Origin: CAYFQB01 sp964345225
GTDB lineage: Bacteria; Nitrospirota; Thermodesulfovibrionia; Thermodesulfovibrionales; UBA6898
Length of the DNA: 64,000 bases
NCBI GenBank assembly: GCA_964345225.1
Contig: CAYFQB010000039.1
Span: 1 to 64,000, forward strand
Direction: 5' to 3'
Shown: in pieces, positions 1 through 8,798 of the stretch
Position numbering within the stretch: position 1 is the stretch's first letter
Layout of the letters: each line of letters opens with the position of its first letter
Program-made: the position numbers and the translations under genes
Notes under the pieces: model-generated
Told to the model about the DNA's origin: nothing
The model's input: only the letters and a program-made list of their open reading frames with translations
Databases searched by the model: none

Positions 1-265
1 TAAGGAGTAAGCAGTAAGCACTAAAAAGAAAAGCAAAAATAGTTTCTTTGGTTTCTTTAGTTTAAACCGGATAAACTAGAGAAACAAAACAAACCAGAAA
101 AACCAGATTACGAAACGGGCTTCGTAACCGTAAGACGTAACCTTAGTTAGGAGTAGGAAGTAGGCCGTTTATCAGGGCATCAGGGTATCAGAGTATCAGG
201 GCATCAGGAAAAAAGTAGGAAGTAATCAGTAAATAGAATAATTCGGAGAATTAAATTATCCTTTA
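1..265. repeat. Gene-free repeat region with composite repeat copy A
   Basis: No gene is seen here. Bases 1-150 are one copy of a dispersed composite repeat: a degenerate heptad tract of the AGTAAGC type, then AAACCAG-like heptads, then a core reading AACGGGCTTCGTAACCG. Related copies lie at 2371-2545, 36270-36390 and, inverted, at 27954-28145 and 44181-44405. Bases 170-210 hold a second tandem tract built on ATCAGGGC/ATCAGAGT. A mini-hairpin with stem ATTC/GAAT and loop GGA sits at 241-251. Confidence 0.75.
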
Positions 266-2149
266 CTAAATTTTAAGAATGAGCTTTCTGACATCGCCGG
301 TGCGAATAGTTATATTAATTGAGTCAAGATATTCGAGGAATGGAAGAGCATATTTTCTAGTTGTACCGAGCAAATCCCTGAACTCTGCAACTGTCAATTC
401 ACTCTTTTTGGAAAAAAAATCTCTAAGCAAAGATAGCATATTTTCATATGAAGATGCTGATAGATAGAGTGTGTCATTGATTCTAACAACACTGCCCTCT
501 TTAGATAATATGTTTAAGATATCAGAAATCAGGGGTTGTTCCATTATAAGGGATGCAGAAAGTTCGGTTTTTGTCGGAGGCTGGAACATGCTTTTCTCAA
601 GCAGATCGAGAATTCTTGTCTTATAAGCCTCTTCACTGCTTGAAAGGGTGATTTTAAAGTCTTTGAGCATTATAAGATTCTTTTCAACAATAATGTTATC
701 TAAAATTGTAAGTAAATGATTGAATAATCTTGAGTCAATTCTAAGATAATTTCTGATCTCTTCTTTGGGCATTCCCGGTTTAAGCGGATTATTTTTATGA
801 AAATTTTCAAGCAATTCAGAGATTTTCAATTGAAGAAAATCATAAAAATTTTTATGAAAAAGTATATCCTCATACTGAATTATTTCGCCTCTCTCTCGGA
901 GTCTGTTTATTGAATCCGAGATCGCTTTAAGCTCGGCATTAATCCAGCCGTTTATTGAGTCGACCGAAAAGCCTTTGATTCCTGCATTTTTTATTTTGAG
1001 AGAGATTTTTTGATCAAGACTGCCTGTATAAAGGATTTTCAGGTCATCAATGCTGTCTTTTCGTCTTCTTTTTAAGGGAAAGGGGTCAAGAATTTCTCCG
1101 CCGCCAATCGTTTCAAGAGGAGAGAATCTCCTTATAATAAATCTGTCGCCTGATACTGCTGTTAAAGGGTCTTTTAGCCTTAGCTGGCAATAACAGCTTT
1201 CACCAGGTTTTAGTTCTTCTCTTTCATAGAGTATTACCCTGGCTATTGTTTCAGAAGTACCGATATAGAAATGGACAAGACTTTTGTTTTTTAATACCGG
1301 TGCATCCTTTAAGTGTTTAAGAAATACATCGATGATTTTGGTATGATAAAAACTTAAAGGTGTTACAGCAACATGTCCTCTCTCTAGCTCGTTTTTCTCA
1401 ACACCCTGAAGGTTTATTGCTACCCTCTGTCCTGCACTGGCAGTTTTGATGGACATGCCGTGACTATGAAGTCCCCTGACCTTTGTCTTTATATTGCCAG
1501 GTAATATTTCCAGGGGGTCATCTATCGAAATAGTACCTGATATAGCTGTACCTGTAATAACTGTTCCAAAACCTTTCAGAGTAAAGACCCTGTCGATAGG
1601 GAGCCTGAATAATCCGCCTGATTTTTTTGGAGCAACCTTAAGGGCTATCTCTTTTATCTCACTTTTTAGAAGATCGAGATTATCACCTGTTTTTGAGGAT
1701 ACAGTGATTACAGGTGAGCCCTCCAGGAAAGTACCTTTAACGAAGTCTTCTGCTTCGTCTTTAACCAGTTTGAGCCATTCTTTTTCAACGAGGTCAGATT
1801 TTGTTATGGCTATCAGGCCCGATTTTGTTTTCAGAAGATTGCAAATTGCAAGATGTTCCTGGCTTTGAGGCATAATCCCTTCATCAGCAGCAATAACCAG
1901 CAGGACAATGTCAATCCCCCCTGCACCGGCAAGCATGTTACTGATAAGTTTTTCATGACCGGGCACGTCAACGATTCCTACTGTTAGGTCGCTTTCAGGG
2001 TACCTTAGGTCAGCAAAACCTATGTCGATGGTAATCCCGCGCTCTTTTTCTTCTTTAAGCCTGTCCGGGTCAATACCTGTAAGGGCCTTTATGAGAGCAC
2101 TTTTCCCATGGTCAATATGACCTGCTGTACCAAGAATAATATAGCGCAT
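266..2149 (-). CDS. selB: Selenocysteine-specific translation elongation factor SelB
   Basis: SelB is the GTPase that carries Sec-tRNA(Sec) to in-frame UGA codons by binding the SECIS hairpin of the mRNA. The 627-residue protein begins with a translational GTPase domain: P-loop GTAGHIDHGKS (residues 8-18), G3 motif DVPGHEK near 61, and a TKSD G4 motif. EF-Tu-like beta barrels follow, and the C-terminal third has the predicted winged-helix character of the SECIS-binding region. Length is normal for the family. selA lies about 530 bp upstream on the same strand, separated by repeat DNA. A UGA-containing peptide gene at 29998-30183 is a likely client. Confidence 0.96.
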   Translation of the reverse strand: MRYIILGTAGHIDHGKSALIKALTGIDPDRLKEEKERGITIDIGFADLRYPESDLTVGIVDVPGHEKLISNMLAGAGGIDIVLLVIAADEGIMPQSQEHLAICNLLKTKSGLIAITKSDLVEKEWLKLVKDEAEDFVKGTFLEGSPVITVSSKTGDNLDLLKSEIKEIALKVAPKKSGGLFRLPIDRVFTLKGFGTVITGTAISGTISIDDPLEILPGNIKTKVRGLHSHGMSIKTASAGQRVAINLQGVEKNELERGHVAVTPLSFYHTKIIDVFLKHLKDAPVLKNKSLVHFYIGTSETIARVILYEREELKPGESCYCQLRLKDPLTAVSGDRFIIRRFSPLETIGGGEILDPFPLKRRRKDSIDDLKILYTGSLDQKISLKIKNAGIKGFSVDSINGWINAELKAISDSINRLRERGEIIQYEDILFHKNFYDFLQLKISELLENFHKNNPLKPGMPKEEIRNYLRIDSRLFNHLLTILDNIIVEKNLIMLKDFKITLSSSEEAYKTRILDLLEKSMFQPPTKTELSASLIMEQPLISDILNILSKEGSVVRINDTLYLSASSYENMLSLLRDFFSKKSELTVAEFRDLLGTTRKYALPFLEYLDSINITIRTGDVRKLILKI

Positions 2150-2370
2150 TATTAGCCTTTGAATTGTTTATTAGACAATTATAAGTTAATTGATTTATTT
2201 TGGTAAAATTTTCTTACAAAGCGATTTTATTTTTAATATAACTAAAATGCGTGGATCAGGTATACATGTTATATAGTTGGACATGTTTCTTGAGCGTACA
2301 TAGGGTCATAGAGTCATAGAGTCATTGGTCAATAGTCAATGGTCATTTGTCATTGTTCATTGAGTTACTA

Positions 2371-2545
2371 ACAAAGTAGGCAGTAAGCAGTAGGCAGTAA
2401 AAAGCAGGGTGCAAGGAGCAGGGTGCAGGGCGAACCAAATAAACCAGAGAAACTAGAGAAAACAAAAAAACTAAATAAACACGTAGCCGAAAGACGACAA
2501 CCGAAACGGGCTTCGTAACCGTTACCATAACACGTAACCTATAGA
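2371..2545 (+). repeat. Composite intergenic repeat, copy B
   Basis: This lies in the 530-bp gap between selB and selA. It has the same order of parts as copy A: GCAGTAA-type heptads, a GGTGCAG/GGAGCAG tract, AAACCAG/AACTAGA heptads, then the core GAAACGGGCTTCGTAACCG. Upstream, 2300-2365 is another tandem tract built on GTCATAGA/GTCATTGG. Short ORFs here are translations of the repeat and not genes. No promoter or RNA gene was recognised in the gap. Confidence 0.7.
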
Positions 2546-2679
2546 CAAAAACATTCGAGCGAATGAGCCATTAGACGGGTAAAAATTTACCTCCAGGGAG
2601 CGAAAGGAATATGTCCAACTAATTAATTCACCAACTCTTTTTATACTGAAATGCATTTTTGGGGTAAATGGCTGATATC

Positions 2680-4089
2680 TTATTCACTTGATAAAGAATC
2701 AGCCACGGCCATCACGAGATTTTTAATATCCTCTTTCAGTATAGTCCTTGCGTCAAGAAGAAGCGAATTGCCTTTAATTCTTGATATAACCGGAGGGGAG
2801 CTATTCCTGAGCCTTAACTCTAATTCATTGACAGAGATATGCACAGGTTTCAATGAAACGGCAAATGTAGGAAATTCTGCCTCTGGCAGTGAACCTCCAC
2901 CTGCTTTTGAAATATCTTTTATGACATCAATGTCAGTATTTTTTACCGTTTTTCGAAGCTCAGCGGCTATTTGTCTGGCACGAGTCCTTATTTCCTCAGG
3001 TGTCTGAAACAGCATCCTAATTACCGGGATCTCTTTTTTTGAATTTTCCAGATCCATGTATTCCATGAGTGTTGCCTCAAAGGCTGCTATGGTAAGCTTG
3101 TCTATTCTCAAGGCACGGGACATGGGGTTCTTCTCGAATTTTTTTATATATTTTTGTTTGCCGACAATAATACCGCCCTGGGGACCTCCGAGGAGTTTAT
3201 CGCCGCTGAAGGTTATTATGTCAACTCCTGACTTGACGATTTCCTGAACAGAGGGCTCCGAATAGATTTTGTAAGGTTTCAGTGAAAGAAGGCATCCGCT
3301 CCCAAGATCGTACATTACAGGAATACGGTTTTTTTTGCCGATAGAGACGAGATCCTCGATCTTTACGATATCAGTAAATCCGATTATCTGATAGTTTGAC
3401 TGGTGTACCTTCAGAATCAGGCCGGTATTTTCACTAATTGCATTTTTATAATCATAAAGGTGTGTCTTGTTCGTTGTACCAACTTCTCTTAATATGGCAT
3501 TACTTGCTGCCATAACATCAGGAATCCTGAAGGAACCACCTATTTCAACAAGCTCGCTTCTTGAAACAATAACCTCTTTGCCCCTTGCAATTGTGTTGAG
3601 GCAGAGCAGTACAGCTGCTGCATTATTGTTTACAATGAGAGCATCCTCGGCGCCGGTAATCTGCTTGAGAAGCCTTTTTGTATGTGTGTGCCTGCGCCCT
3701 CTTTTTCCGGTTTCAAGATCATACTCCAGGTTAGAATATCCTTTACCTACTGAAATGATATTCTTCAGGATTTTATCAGTGAGGATTGCCCTCCCGAGAT
3801 TTGTGTGTATAACTATACCCGTTGCGTTGATGACTGGCTGCAGGCTGAATGAAGTAAGTTTTTGAATCCTTGATCTTATATCGCTGAAAAGTATTTCTGA
3901 GGTTATATCGGGTGCTAGTCCGTCAAGTATTGCTTTTCTTTTTGTTGCAAGGACTTCTCTTATTGCCTGAAGGACTATTTTTCTTGGAAACTCAGAAAGA
4001 AATTTGTTTCCATCAGGACTTTTAAGTAATTCGTCAACAGAGGGAAGGTTTTTAAGTAATCTCTCTTTTTCTTTATTGACTGATTTCAA
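2680..4089 (-). CDS. selA: L-seryl-tRNA(Sec) selenium transferase SelA
   Basis: SelA is a PLP enzyme that converts Ser-tRNA(Sec) to Sec-tRNA(Sec) using selenophosphate. The 469 residues match the bacterial family in length. The PLP-binding lysine is K298 in the motif SGDKLLGGPQGG, preceded by the family signature HTNLGRA (residues 95-101) and a glycine-rich DLGSG segment near 261. The start overlaps the stop of the upstream 92-residue gene by 4 bp, so the two are probably co-transcribed. With selB this gives a Sec insertion pathway. selC and selD were not found in this window. Confidence 0.97.
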   Translation of the reverse strand: MKSVNKEKERLLKNLPSVDELLKSPDGNKFLSEFPRKIVLQAIREVLATKRKAILDGLAPDITSEILFSDIRSRIQKLTSFSLQPVINATGIVIHTNLGRAILTDKILKNIISVGKGYSNLEYDLETGKRGRRHTHTKRLLKQITGAEDALIVNNNAAAVLLCLNTIARGKEVIVSRSELVEIGGSFRIPDVMAASNAILREVGTTNKTHLYDYKNAISENTGLILKVHQSNYQIIGFTDIVKIEDLVSIGKKNRIPVMYDLGSGCLLSLKPYKIYSEPSVQEIVKSGVDIITFSGDKLLGGPQGGIIVGKQKYIKKFEKNPMSRALRIDKLTIAAFEATLMEYMDLENSKKEIPVIRMLFQTPEEIRTRARQIAAELRKTVKNTDIDVIKDISKAGGGSLPEAEFPTFAVSLKPVHISVNELELRLRNSSPPVISRIKGNSLLLDARTILKEDIKNLVMAVADSLSSE

Positions 4090-4364
4090 GCAAGTCCCAT
4101 CTTCTTTAATGTCTGTTCCGCAGTGACGCTGCCCGGTTCATCTTCGGGAAGATAAAGCATAACCCCGCCTTTTACCGGTCTTATAATGAGTTTCCCTTCT
4201 TTTGAGAGCTTGTTTGTTACTTCAACAGGATTTTCGCCGTTAAAATAGTTTTTGAAGGCTTCGTTAAATCCGGAGTAGACTGAATGAATACCCTTATAGC
4301 CTTCTTTCCTAAGACTAACAATCGCTTTTTTAATAAACTCTTCGTGTGATAGTTTTTCTGCCAT
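4086..4364 (-). CDS. Small conserved-looking protein upstream of selA, function unknown
   Basis: I do not recognise a named family. The 92-residue product has no signal peptide, no membrane segment and no cysteines. It begins with a lysine-rich helix (FIKKAIVSLRKEGYKG), and the pattern helix-helix-helix followed by IIRPVKGGVMLYLP resembles a small winged-helix fold, which is only an impression from the sequence. The ATG is preceded by a good ribosome-binding site (GGAGGGTG on the coding strand). The 4-bp overlap with selA suggests translational coupling. A nucleic-acid-binding role is possible but unproven. Confidence 0.75.
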   Translation of the reverse strand: MAEKLSHEEFIKKAIVSLRKEGYKGIHSVYSGFNEAFKNYFNGENPVEVTNKLSKEGKLIIRPVKGGVMLYLPEDEPGSVTAEQTLKKMGLA

Positions 4365-4403
4365 AACACCCTCCTATAATTATTTAATCTATAATACAAA
4401 AGA

Positions 4404-5303
4404 TCAGAATTCATTGATATCATATAATGATAACAATGGATCTGATATCCCAGCCTCTTTAAACCCCTTTCTCCTGAGTATGCAGCTGTCACATGTGCCG
4501 CACGGAACATAATGGATTTCAGACGTAAAGTTCCGATGGGCGTAAAGCCCCGTTTGGACAACGCCCCTTTTCGGGGACAACGTCCCTTTACGGGATTTGG
4601 GAATTCGGATTTGGGAATTCGGATTTGCGATTTGTTTTATTTGCGGGTTATAACAACTCCAGGTAAGAGAATAGTCAAGGCCAAGTTTAACGCCTTTTTT
4701 TATTATTTCCGATTTTTTATTTGAGATAAGAGGCGCTCTTATAATGAATTTCATCTTTCCTTCAACCGATGCCCTAGTTGAAAAGTTTGCCATATCTTCA
4801 AAGGCCTTCAAATAGCCGGGACTGCAGTCAGGATAACCGCTGTAATCGATTACATTTACCCCGATAAAGATATTATCAGCCTCAAGAACTTCTGCCCAGG
4901 AAAGGGCAAAGGACAGGAATATTGTATTGCGTGCAGGTACATAAGTAACAGGAATTTCAGAATTAAGAATTGAGAATTCAGATTGCAGAATATTAGTTTT
5001 TCTTTTTTTCTGACTTCTGACTTCTGAGTTCTGACTTCTGACTTTTTTCGGTACATCGATCTCTGAAGTAAGTGCCGAGCCGCCGATGACTCTGAGGTCA
5101 AAGCTCATGATGAGGTGTTTCTTTACTTCCAAAGATCTGGCAACCATCTTTGCAGATTCAAGCTCTCTACGATGTTTCTGGTTATAATCAAAGCTCATGG
5201 CGTAAAGCTCATGGCCTTCATCCTTTGCTATCGCAAGAACTGTAGATGAATCTACCCCACCACTCAGAAGGACTACAGCTTTACTGATACTTTCTTGTTT
5301 CAT
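4404..5303 (-). CDS. queC: 7-cyano-7-deazaguanine synthase QueC with two repeat-derived insertions
   Basis: QueC makes preQ0 from 7-carboxy-7-deazaguanine with ATP and ammonia, on the route to queuosine. The PP-loop motif is LSGGVDSS (residues 13-20). FDYNQKHRRE (38-47), PARNTIFL (123-130) and DYSGYPDC (153-160) are family hallmarks. The zinc cysteines are C217, C268, C271 and C274. At 299 residues it is about 70 longer than typical. The excess sits in two blocks, about residues 87-116 and 221-265, whose DNA is intergenic-type repeat. The second block lies inside the zinc loop. The reading frame is open throughout, so the gene may still work. Confidence 0.93.
   Translation of the reverse strand: MKQESISKAVVLLSGGVDSSTVLAIAKDEGHELYAMSFDYNQKHRRELESAKMVARSLEVKKHLIMSFDLRVIGGSALTSEIDVPKKVRSQNSEVRSQKKRKTNILQSEFSILNSEIPVTYVPARNTIFLSFALSWAEVLEADNIFIGVNVIDYSGYPDCSPGYLKAFEDMANFSTRASVEGKMKFIIRAPLISNKKSEIIKKGVKLGLDYSLTWSCYNPQIKQIANPNSQIRIPKSRKGTLSPKRGVVQTGLYAHRNFTSEIHYVPCGTCDSCILRRKGFKEAGISDPLLSLYDINEF
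4509..4643 (-). repeat. Repeat insertion 2 inside queC (zinc loop)
   Basis: On the plus strand this stretch carries tandem heptads (GGGAATT, CGGATTT, twice over) next to a segment of paired GTAAAGCCCCG / CTTTACGGG units. That segment closely resembles the intergenic element at 5455-5505. It encodes about 45 residues between the first zinc cysteine and the CGTC motif, where E. coli QueC has only a short loop. The frame is preserved. Confidence 0.75.
4956..5045 (-). repeat. Heptad-repeat insertion 1 inside queC
   Basis: The plus strand shows tandem CTTCTGA heptads (TTCTGACTTCTGACTTCTGA) and AATTCAGA-like units. They translate to SEVRSQ-type repeats, about 30 residues, placed between the SEIDVPKK and IPVTYVPARN segments that are nearly adjacent in other QueC proteins. 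The length is compatible with the reading frame. Confidence 0.75.
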
Positions 5304-5454
5304 AAACGTTAAATAAACGCTAACAATAATACATATATATTATAAACAATTAAATAATATAATATATATTTATATTAAGTGTCGATTATTAAATCCAGTA
5401 TCATGTATCCTCAATCCCCCCATCTATTCAATGAGTCATAGACCCTTTGGTAAA

Positions 5455-5505
5455 GGGGGGTGTAAAGACCCGTTGGGGCAACGCCCCTTTATGGGGTAAT
5501 GGAGG
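5455..5505. repeat. GTAAAG/ACCCGTTGGGG repeat between queC and the DUF4388 gene
   Basis: The stretch reads GTAAAGACCCGTTGGGG, then CAACGCCCCTTTATGGGG. It is a partly self-complementary element related to the one inside queC (4509-4643) and more distantly to 35520-35560. It lies just after the stop of the gene at 5507-6556 (minus strand), so it could act as a transcript-end hairpin, but no T-tract follows it. Confidence 0.5.
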
Positions 5506-5506
5506 A

Positions 5507-6556
5507 TTAGTAAATATCGTCCTCAGTGTCTTCTTTACCATCAAAACCAGCACTAAAAAGATGGAAAGAATTATCTGAAACTCTGTATATATAAGGATTT
5601 CCCCATGGGTCTATTGAATGAGAAATTGTATTGAGTTTCTGTGGATATACCGAGTTCTCCAGTTTGTAAGTTTCTATCATGAATCTGAGGTTTTCGATAT
5701 TCTGAGATGCCTTATATTCATTTAAAATGCTAACTTTTTGTATCAGTACCATCGAGAGAGAAATTAATAAGGCAATAATAATAGCTATTAATGGCAGGCT
5801 GTTTAGAATAACCGGGGCTTTTTTAGTTTCTGAAATTGATTCCTCTACAACAACAGGTGCTGCTTCCATTGCTTCAATAATACCTTTTTCCATAAGTGAC
5901 AGGAGTGTTTTCGAGACCTCGAAATTGTCTTTAGAGGTAATGTCTATGATTGTGCTTACATCGTTTTCTCCGTCAACATAGTTTAAAATATCTTTTTCTA
6001 ATTCTGGCAGGTTTGCAGGTGATTCGATTTTTTTAATGAAGACTGTATCGAGTGTAAGTTTGCCTTTTATGAGAGACCACTCATCCTGAATTCTAAGGCC
6101 TTCCATAAGAAGATGTTGAGTGTCCAGTGAGAAAGCAAAATCTTTGTCCTGTGGAACGCCCTGAGATGAAAATTCATAAGTGCCGTATTTCCATCCAATA
6201 ATCTGTATTACTGTCTCAGTAATCTGACTTTTTAATATATCGGCTATAGTTTCTTTCTCGACAAGACCATTTCTTATAAGAATATTGCCCAGCTGCTTTC
6301 CAGTGCGTCGCTGTTCATCAAGCGCTGCCCGCAATTCAGGTTCTTTGATAAAACCTTTTTTAAGCAGAATTTTACCGAGACGGTTATCTTCTAACCTCCT
6401 CTTAGATTCTGCCCCGATGATATTCCCCTCAATTACCAGTAATCTGACCTTGTCCATTCTTCCTTCAAGCGTCAGGATGCCGGTCTTTCGCTGAAAATAT
6501 ATCAGTTGAAGAATATCAGCAAGTCCGAAATCTTTTAAAGATCCTTCTAGAGCCAT
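5507..6556 (-). CDS. DUF4388 (PATAN) protein with C-terminal pseudopilin-like domain
   Basis: The N-terminal residues 1-60 (ALEGSLKDFGLADILQLI..., GILTLEG) are a DUF4388/PATAN domain. This family occurs in gliding, twitching and two-component systems. Residues about 75-130 (LGKILLKKGFIKEPELRAAL, LGNILIRNGLVEKETI) are two repeats of the type seen at the N-terminus of GspE/PilB ATPases. One membrane helix spans about 248-268. Residues 280-349 resemble the C-terminal part of a major pseudopilin (GspG), with DPWGNPYIYR and a final DGKEDTEDDIY. The fusion is uncommon. The start overlaps the upstream TPR gene, so it is the last gene of the kds operon. Role unknown. Confidence 0.85.
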   Translation of the reverse strand: MALEGSLKDFGLADILQLIYFQRKTGILTLEGRMDKVRLLVIEGNIIGAESKRRLEDNRLGKILLKKGFIKEPELRAALDEQRRTGKQLGNILIRNGLVEKETIADILKSQITETVIQIIGWKYGTYEFSSQGVPQDKDFAFSLDTQHLLMEGLRIQDEWSLIKGKLTLDTVFIKKIESPANLPELEKDILNYVDGENDVSTIIDITSKDNFEVSKTLLSLMEKGIIEAMEAAPVVVEESISETKKAPVILNSLPLIAIIIALLISLSMVLIQKVSILNEYKASQNIENLRFMIETYKLENSVYPQKLNTISHSIDPWGNPYIYRVSDNSFHLFSAGFDGKEDTEDDIY

Positions 6557-8217
6557 CCCTTTGATATCCTTAGTCTGGTGATCACGTTAGAAACATAATA
6601 TAATACAAGAGCTATTAAAATTGCAGTCCATTCTATAAAACCATGTGAGAGAAGTAAACTATCACCTGTAAATATTGAATTTGTGAAAGGTGTAAAGAGA
6701 AAAAATAAAAATGGCCACAGAAATATAAAACCATAGAGTATCTTGCCGGCGTATATGAATGATAAGCCGGGAAGAATAAAAGAGAGTATTTTTATCATGC
6801 CTCTGCTCTTTTTCTGATGTTCATAAATCGAAAGAAGCCTTGCAACCCTCTCCTTTACTTCAAGTTCGGAGATCTTTATTAGAGACCTAAAACACCGGGA
6901 GCACATCTGTCCCCACATTAAATGTTTTTCACATTTTGAACAGAGAATGGTATTACACTTTCTGCACCTGAATGCCTTGACCTTTAAGCGTTTATTTAAC
7001 TGGTAAAAGGAAAATAATAGAGATAAAGATATAAAAGAAATAAATAAAGATGGAATTATTGTTGTACCGAATGTCGATACATTATTGGACTGCTCTATAG
7101 CATATTCCCATAGATCAGCAAGATCAAGCATTTCGTCCACTACAAGCCTGTTCGGGTTTCTACCGTAGATTGTCCTGTATCTTGACACCGCTTCTCTGTC
7201 AAGAGAGATTGCAGACATGAAATATTTGTCGCCTTTTTCGAAATCAAACATTTCTCTTGATACCTGTGAGAGATTATAATATGCAGAAGCAAGGGGCTTT
7301 ATATCTATAGCCATTAAATAGTTTTTGGCTGCCTCTTCAAGCATGTTTAACCCGACATAGCAGTTTGCAAGATTTATATAGATTTTCGGGTCAGACCTGT
7401 GTTCAATAAGCCTGTTATAGATGTCAATAGCCTCGTAATAGTAACCTTGACGCTTAATTGCGAGTGCGTATGAGAAGAGTGCGTTATAATCATTATTGTC
7501 TTTCAGAACTGATATTGCATAATTATTGCCTTTGGACTCATTGACCCGAACAATAGATTTTATACTGCCTGAAGAAGATGTATTGATAAAAAGAGAGGAA
7601 GCTCTGAAAATAAGTGGAGAGAATATAAGAAATATAAGAAATAGATAAACTACAATCCTGTCGATTTTGTTCATATATATGCCCAGCAGGATTAATAAAC
7701 ATGCAAGGAATAGAAAAGGGCTGAATATAGAAAGAATAAGTAGGATAAGTAGGGGGAGTGCCATTGAAATATTTTCTCTGATGTCATGGGAAATCAGAGA
7801 GATATCACTGATAATTCTTATTAATATGATAATTGTAATCGAAAGGATGAATGATAAGATAAGACTGAAAAAGAGTGAGCCAGTCAATGTAAATGACCAC
7901 CAGAAATTTCTTGAATATGCATTAAATCCTTGAACTATATAATCAATACTATCTAATATCCCTGAATAAGACAGGGAAAAACGGGCCTTTGATAGTTCAA
8001 AATAAACAGCGGGCAGGTCAGGAGAATAAAGTACAGCCTTTTTGAGCAGGTTAATTTCCTCTGAGCTGTTAGCATGAGCATTTCTTATTAATAAATAAGA
8101 ATATTCATCGGAATTTCTGATTCCGCTGTCTAACTGGTTCTCATAAAAATCCTCACTGTTGCAAAGTGCAGGCACAGTTAATATGCAAATTAATATAAGT
8201 ACAAGCAGTCTCTTCAT
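6547..8217 (-). CDS. TPR-containing multi-pass membrane protein with zinc ribbon
   Basis: The 556-residue protein has a signal-like N-terminal hydrophobic stretch (MKRLLVLILICILTVPALC), then several membrane helices between about 105 and 205. A soluble segment at about 235-330 contains at least three tetratricopeptide-like repeats (ALAIKRQGYYYEAIDIYNRL, YINLANCYVGLNMLEEAAKN). A treble-clef or zinc-ribbon segment, CRKCNTILCSKC...CSRC, sits at about 422-445, with further hydrophobic segments at the C-terminus. It overlaps plsY and the DUF4388 gene by 4 and 10 bp. No specific function is recognised. An envelope-associated scaffolding role fits the context. Confidence 0.85.
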   Translation of the reverse strand: MKRLLVLILICILTVPALCNSEDFYENQLDSGIRNSDEYSYLLIRNAHANSSEEINLLKKAVLYSPDLPAVYFELSKARFSLSYSGILDSIDYIVQGFNAYSRNFWWSFTLTGSLFFSLILSFILSITIIILIRIISDISLISHDIRENISMALPLLILLILSIFSPFLFLACLLILLGIYMNKIDRIVVYLFLIFLIFSPLIFRASSLFINTSSSGSIKSIVRVNESKGNNYAISVLKDNNDYNALFSYALAIKRQGYYYEAIDIYNRLIEHRSDPKIYINLANCYVGLNMLEEAAKNYLMAIDIKPLASAYYNLSQVSREMFDFEKGDKYFMSAISLDREAVSRYRTIYGRNPNRLVVDEMLDLADLWEYAIEQSNNVSTFGTTIIPSLFISFISLSLLFSFYQLNKRLKVKAFRCRKCNTILCSKCEKHLMWGQMCSRCFRSLIKISELEVKERVARLLSIYEHQKKSRGMIKILSFILPGLSFIYAGKILYGFIFLWPFLFFLFTPFTNSIFTGDSLLLSHGFIEWTAILIALVLYYVSNVITRLRISKGWL

Positions 8218-8798
8218 GACTTCCTGCCTACGCTTCGTTCAGTTCCTTTAATAAGACTGGATATATTGTCAATGTGCCTTATAAACAACATTATTGTTAT
8301 GAGCAATGCAACTGGAAGTTTCTCTTTTGTATCGAAGAAGATCATGCTTAACGGCAGGATACCAAAAGATACAAGCGCTCCAACAGAAGAATATCTCGTA
8401 ATCATAACAACTATCAACCATATTATAATAGTAATGAGAGCTGTTTTGGGAGAATAAATGCATAGTACTCCTATACTTGTGGCGACCCCCTTACCCCCTC
8501 TGAATCCTAAAAATATAGAGAAATCATGTCCAAGTATAGAGCAAAATCCGACAATCCCTTCATATAACATGCCGGCCTCAAAGTATATGGCAATTAAAAC
8601 AGAAATTACCCCTTTCAGAATATCGCCGGCAAGAGTAAGAAGTGCAGGCCATTTACCCATCGAGCGCAATGCATTGGTTGCTCCAATATTTCCGCTTCCG
8701 GTTTTTCTTAAATCTATGCCGCGTCTTTTTGCAATTATAAGTCCTGTTGGTATTGACCCTATAATAAAGGCAGTGAATGATAGCAGTATAATTTTCAA
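8214..8798 (-). CDS. plsY: Acyl-phosphate glycerol-3-phosphate acyltransferase PlsY
   Basis: PlsY makes lysophosphatidate from acyl-phosphate and glycerol-3-phosphate in the inner membrane. The 194 residues are normal for the family. The conserved motifs are present: SIPTGLIIAK (residues 15-24), GSGNIGATNALR (34-45), and the glycine-rich HDFSIFLGFRGGKGVATSIG near 90-110. Four to five membrane segments are visible. The gene overlaps pgsA upstream and the TPR gene downstream by 4 bp each, placing phospholipid synthesis in the same operon as KDO synthesis. Confidence 0.96.
   Translation of the reverse strand: MKIILLSFTAFIIGSIPTGLIIAKRRGIDLRKTGSGNIGATNALRSMGKWPALLTLAGDILKGVISVLIAIYFEAGMLYEGIVGFCSILGHDFSIFLGFRGGKGVATSIGVLCIYSPKTALITIIIWLIVVMITRYSSVGALVSFGILPLSMIFFDTKEKLPVALLITIMLFIRHIDNISSLIKGTERSVGRKS

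Noticed and set aside
170..230. Tandem repeats looking like a CRISPR array
   Set aside because: The units are short, degenerate and directly abutting, with no unique spacers of constant length and no cas genes in the window.
2343..2528. 61-codon ORF in the selB-selA gap (and similar ORFs at 27950-28147 and 36159-36474)
   Set aside because: These are translations of the composite heptad repeat. 7-bp repeats stay open in several frames, and no ribosome-binding site or conserved feature is present.
4217..4561. 114-codon ORF overlapping queC and the 92-residue gene
   Set aside because: It overlaps two better-supported genes in another frame and owes part of its openness to the repeat block inside queC.
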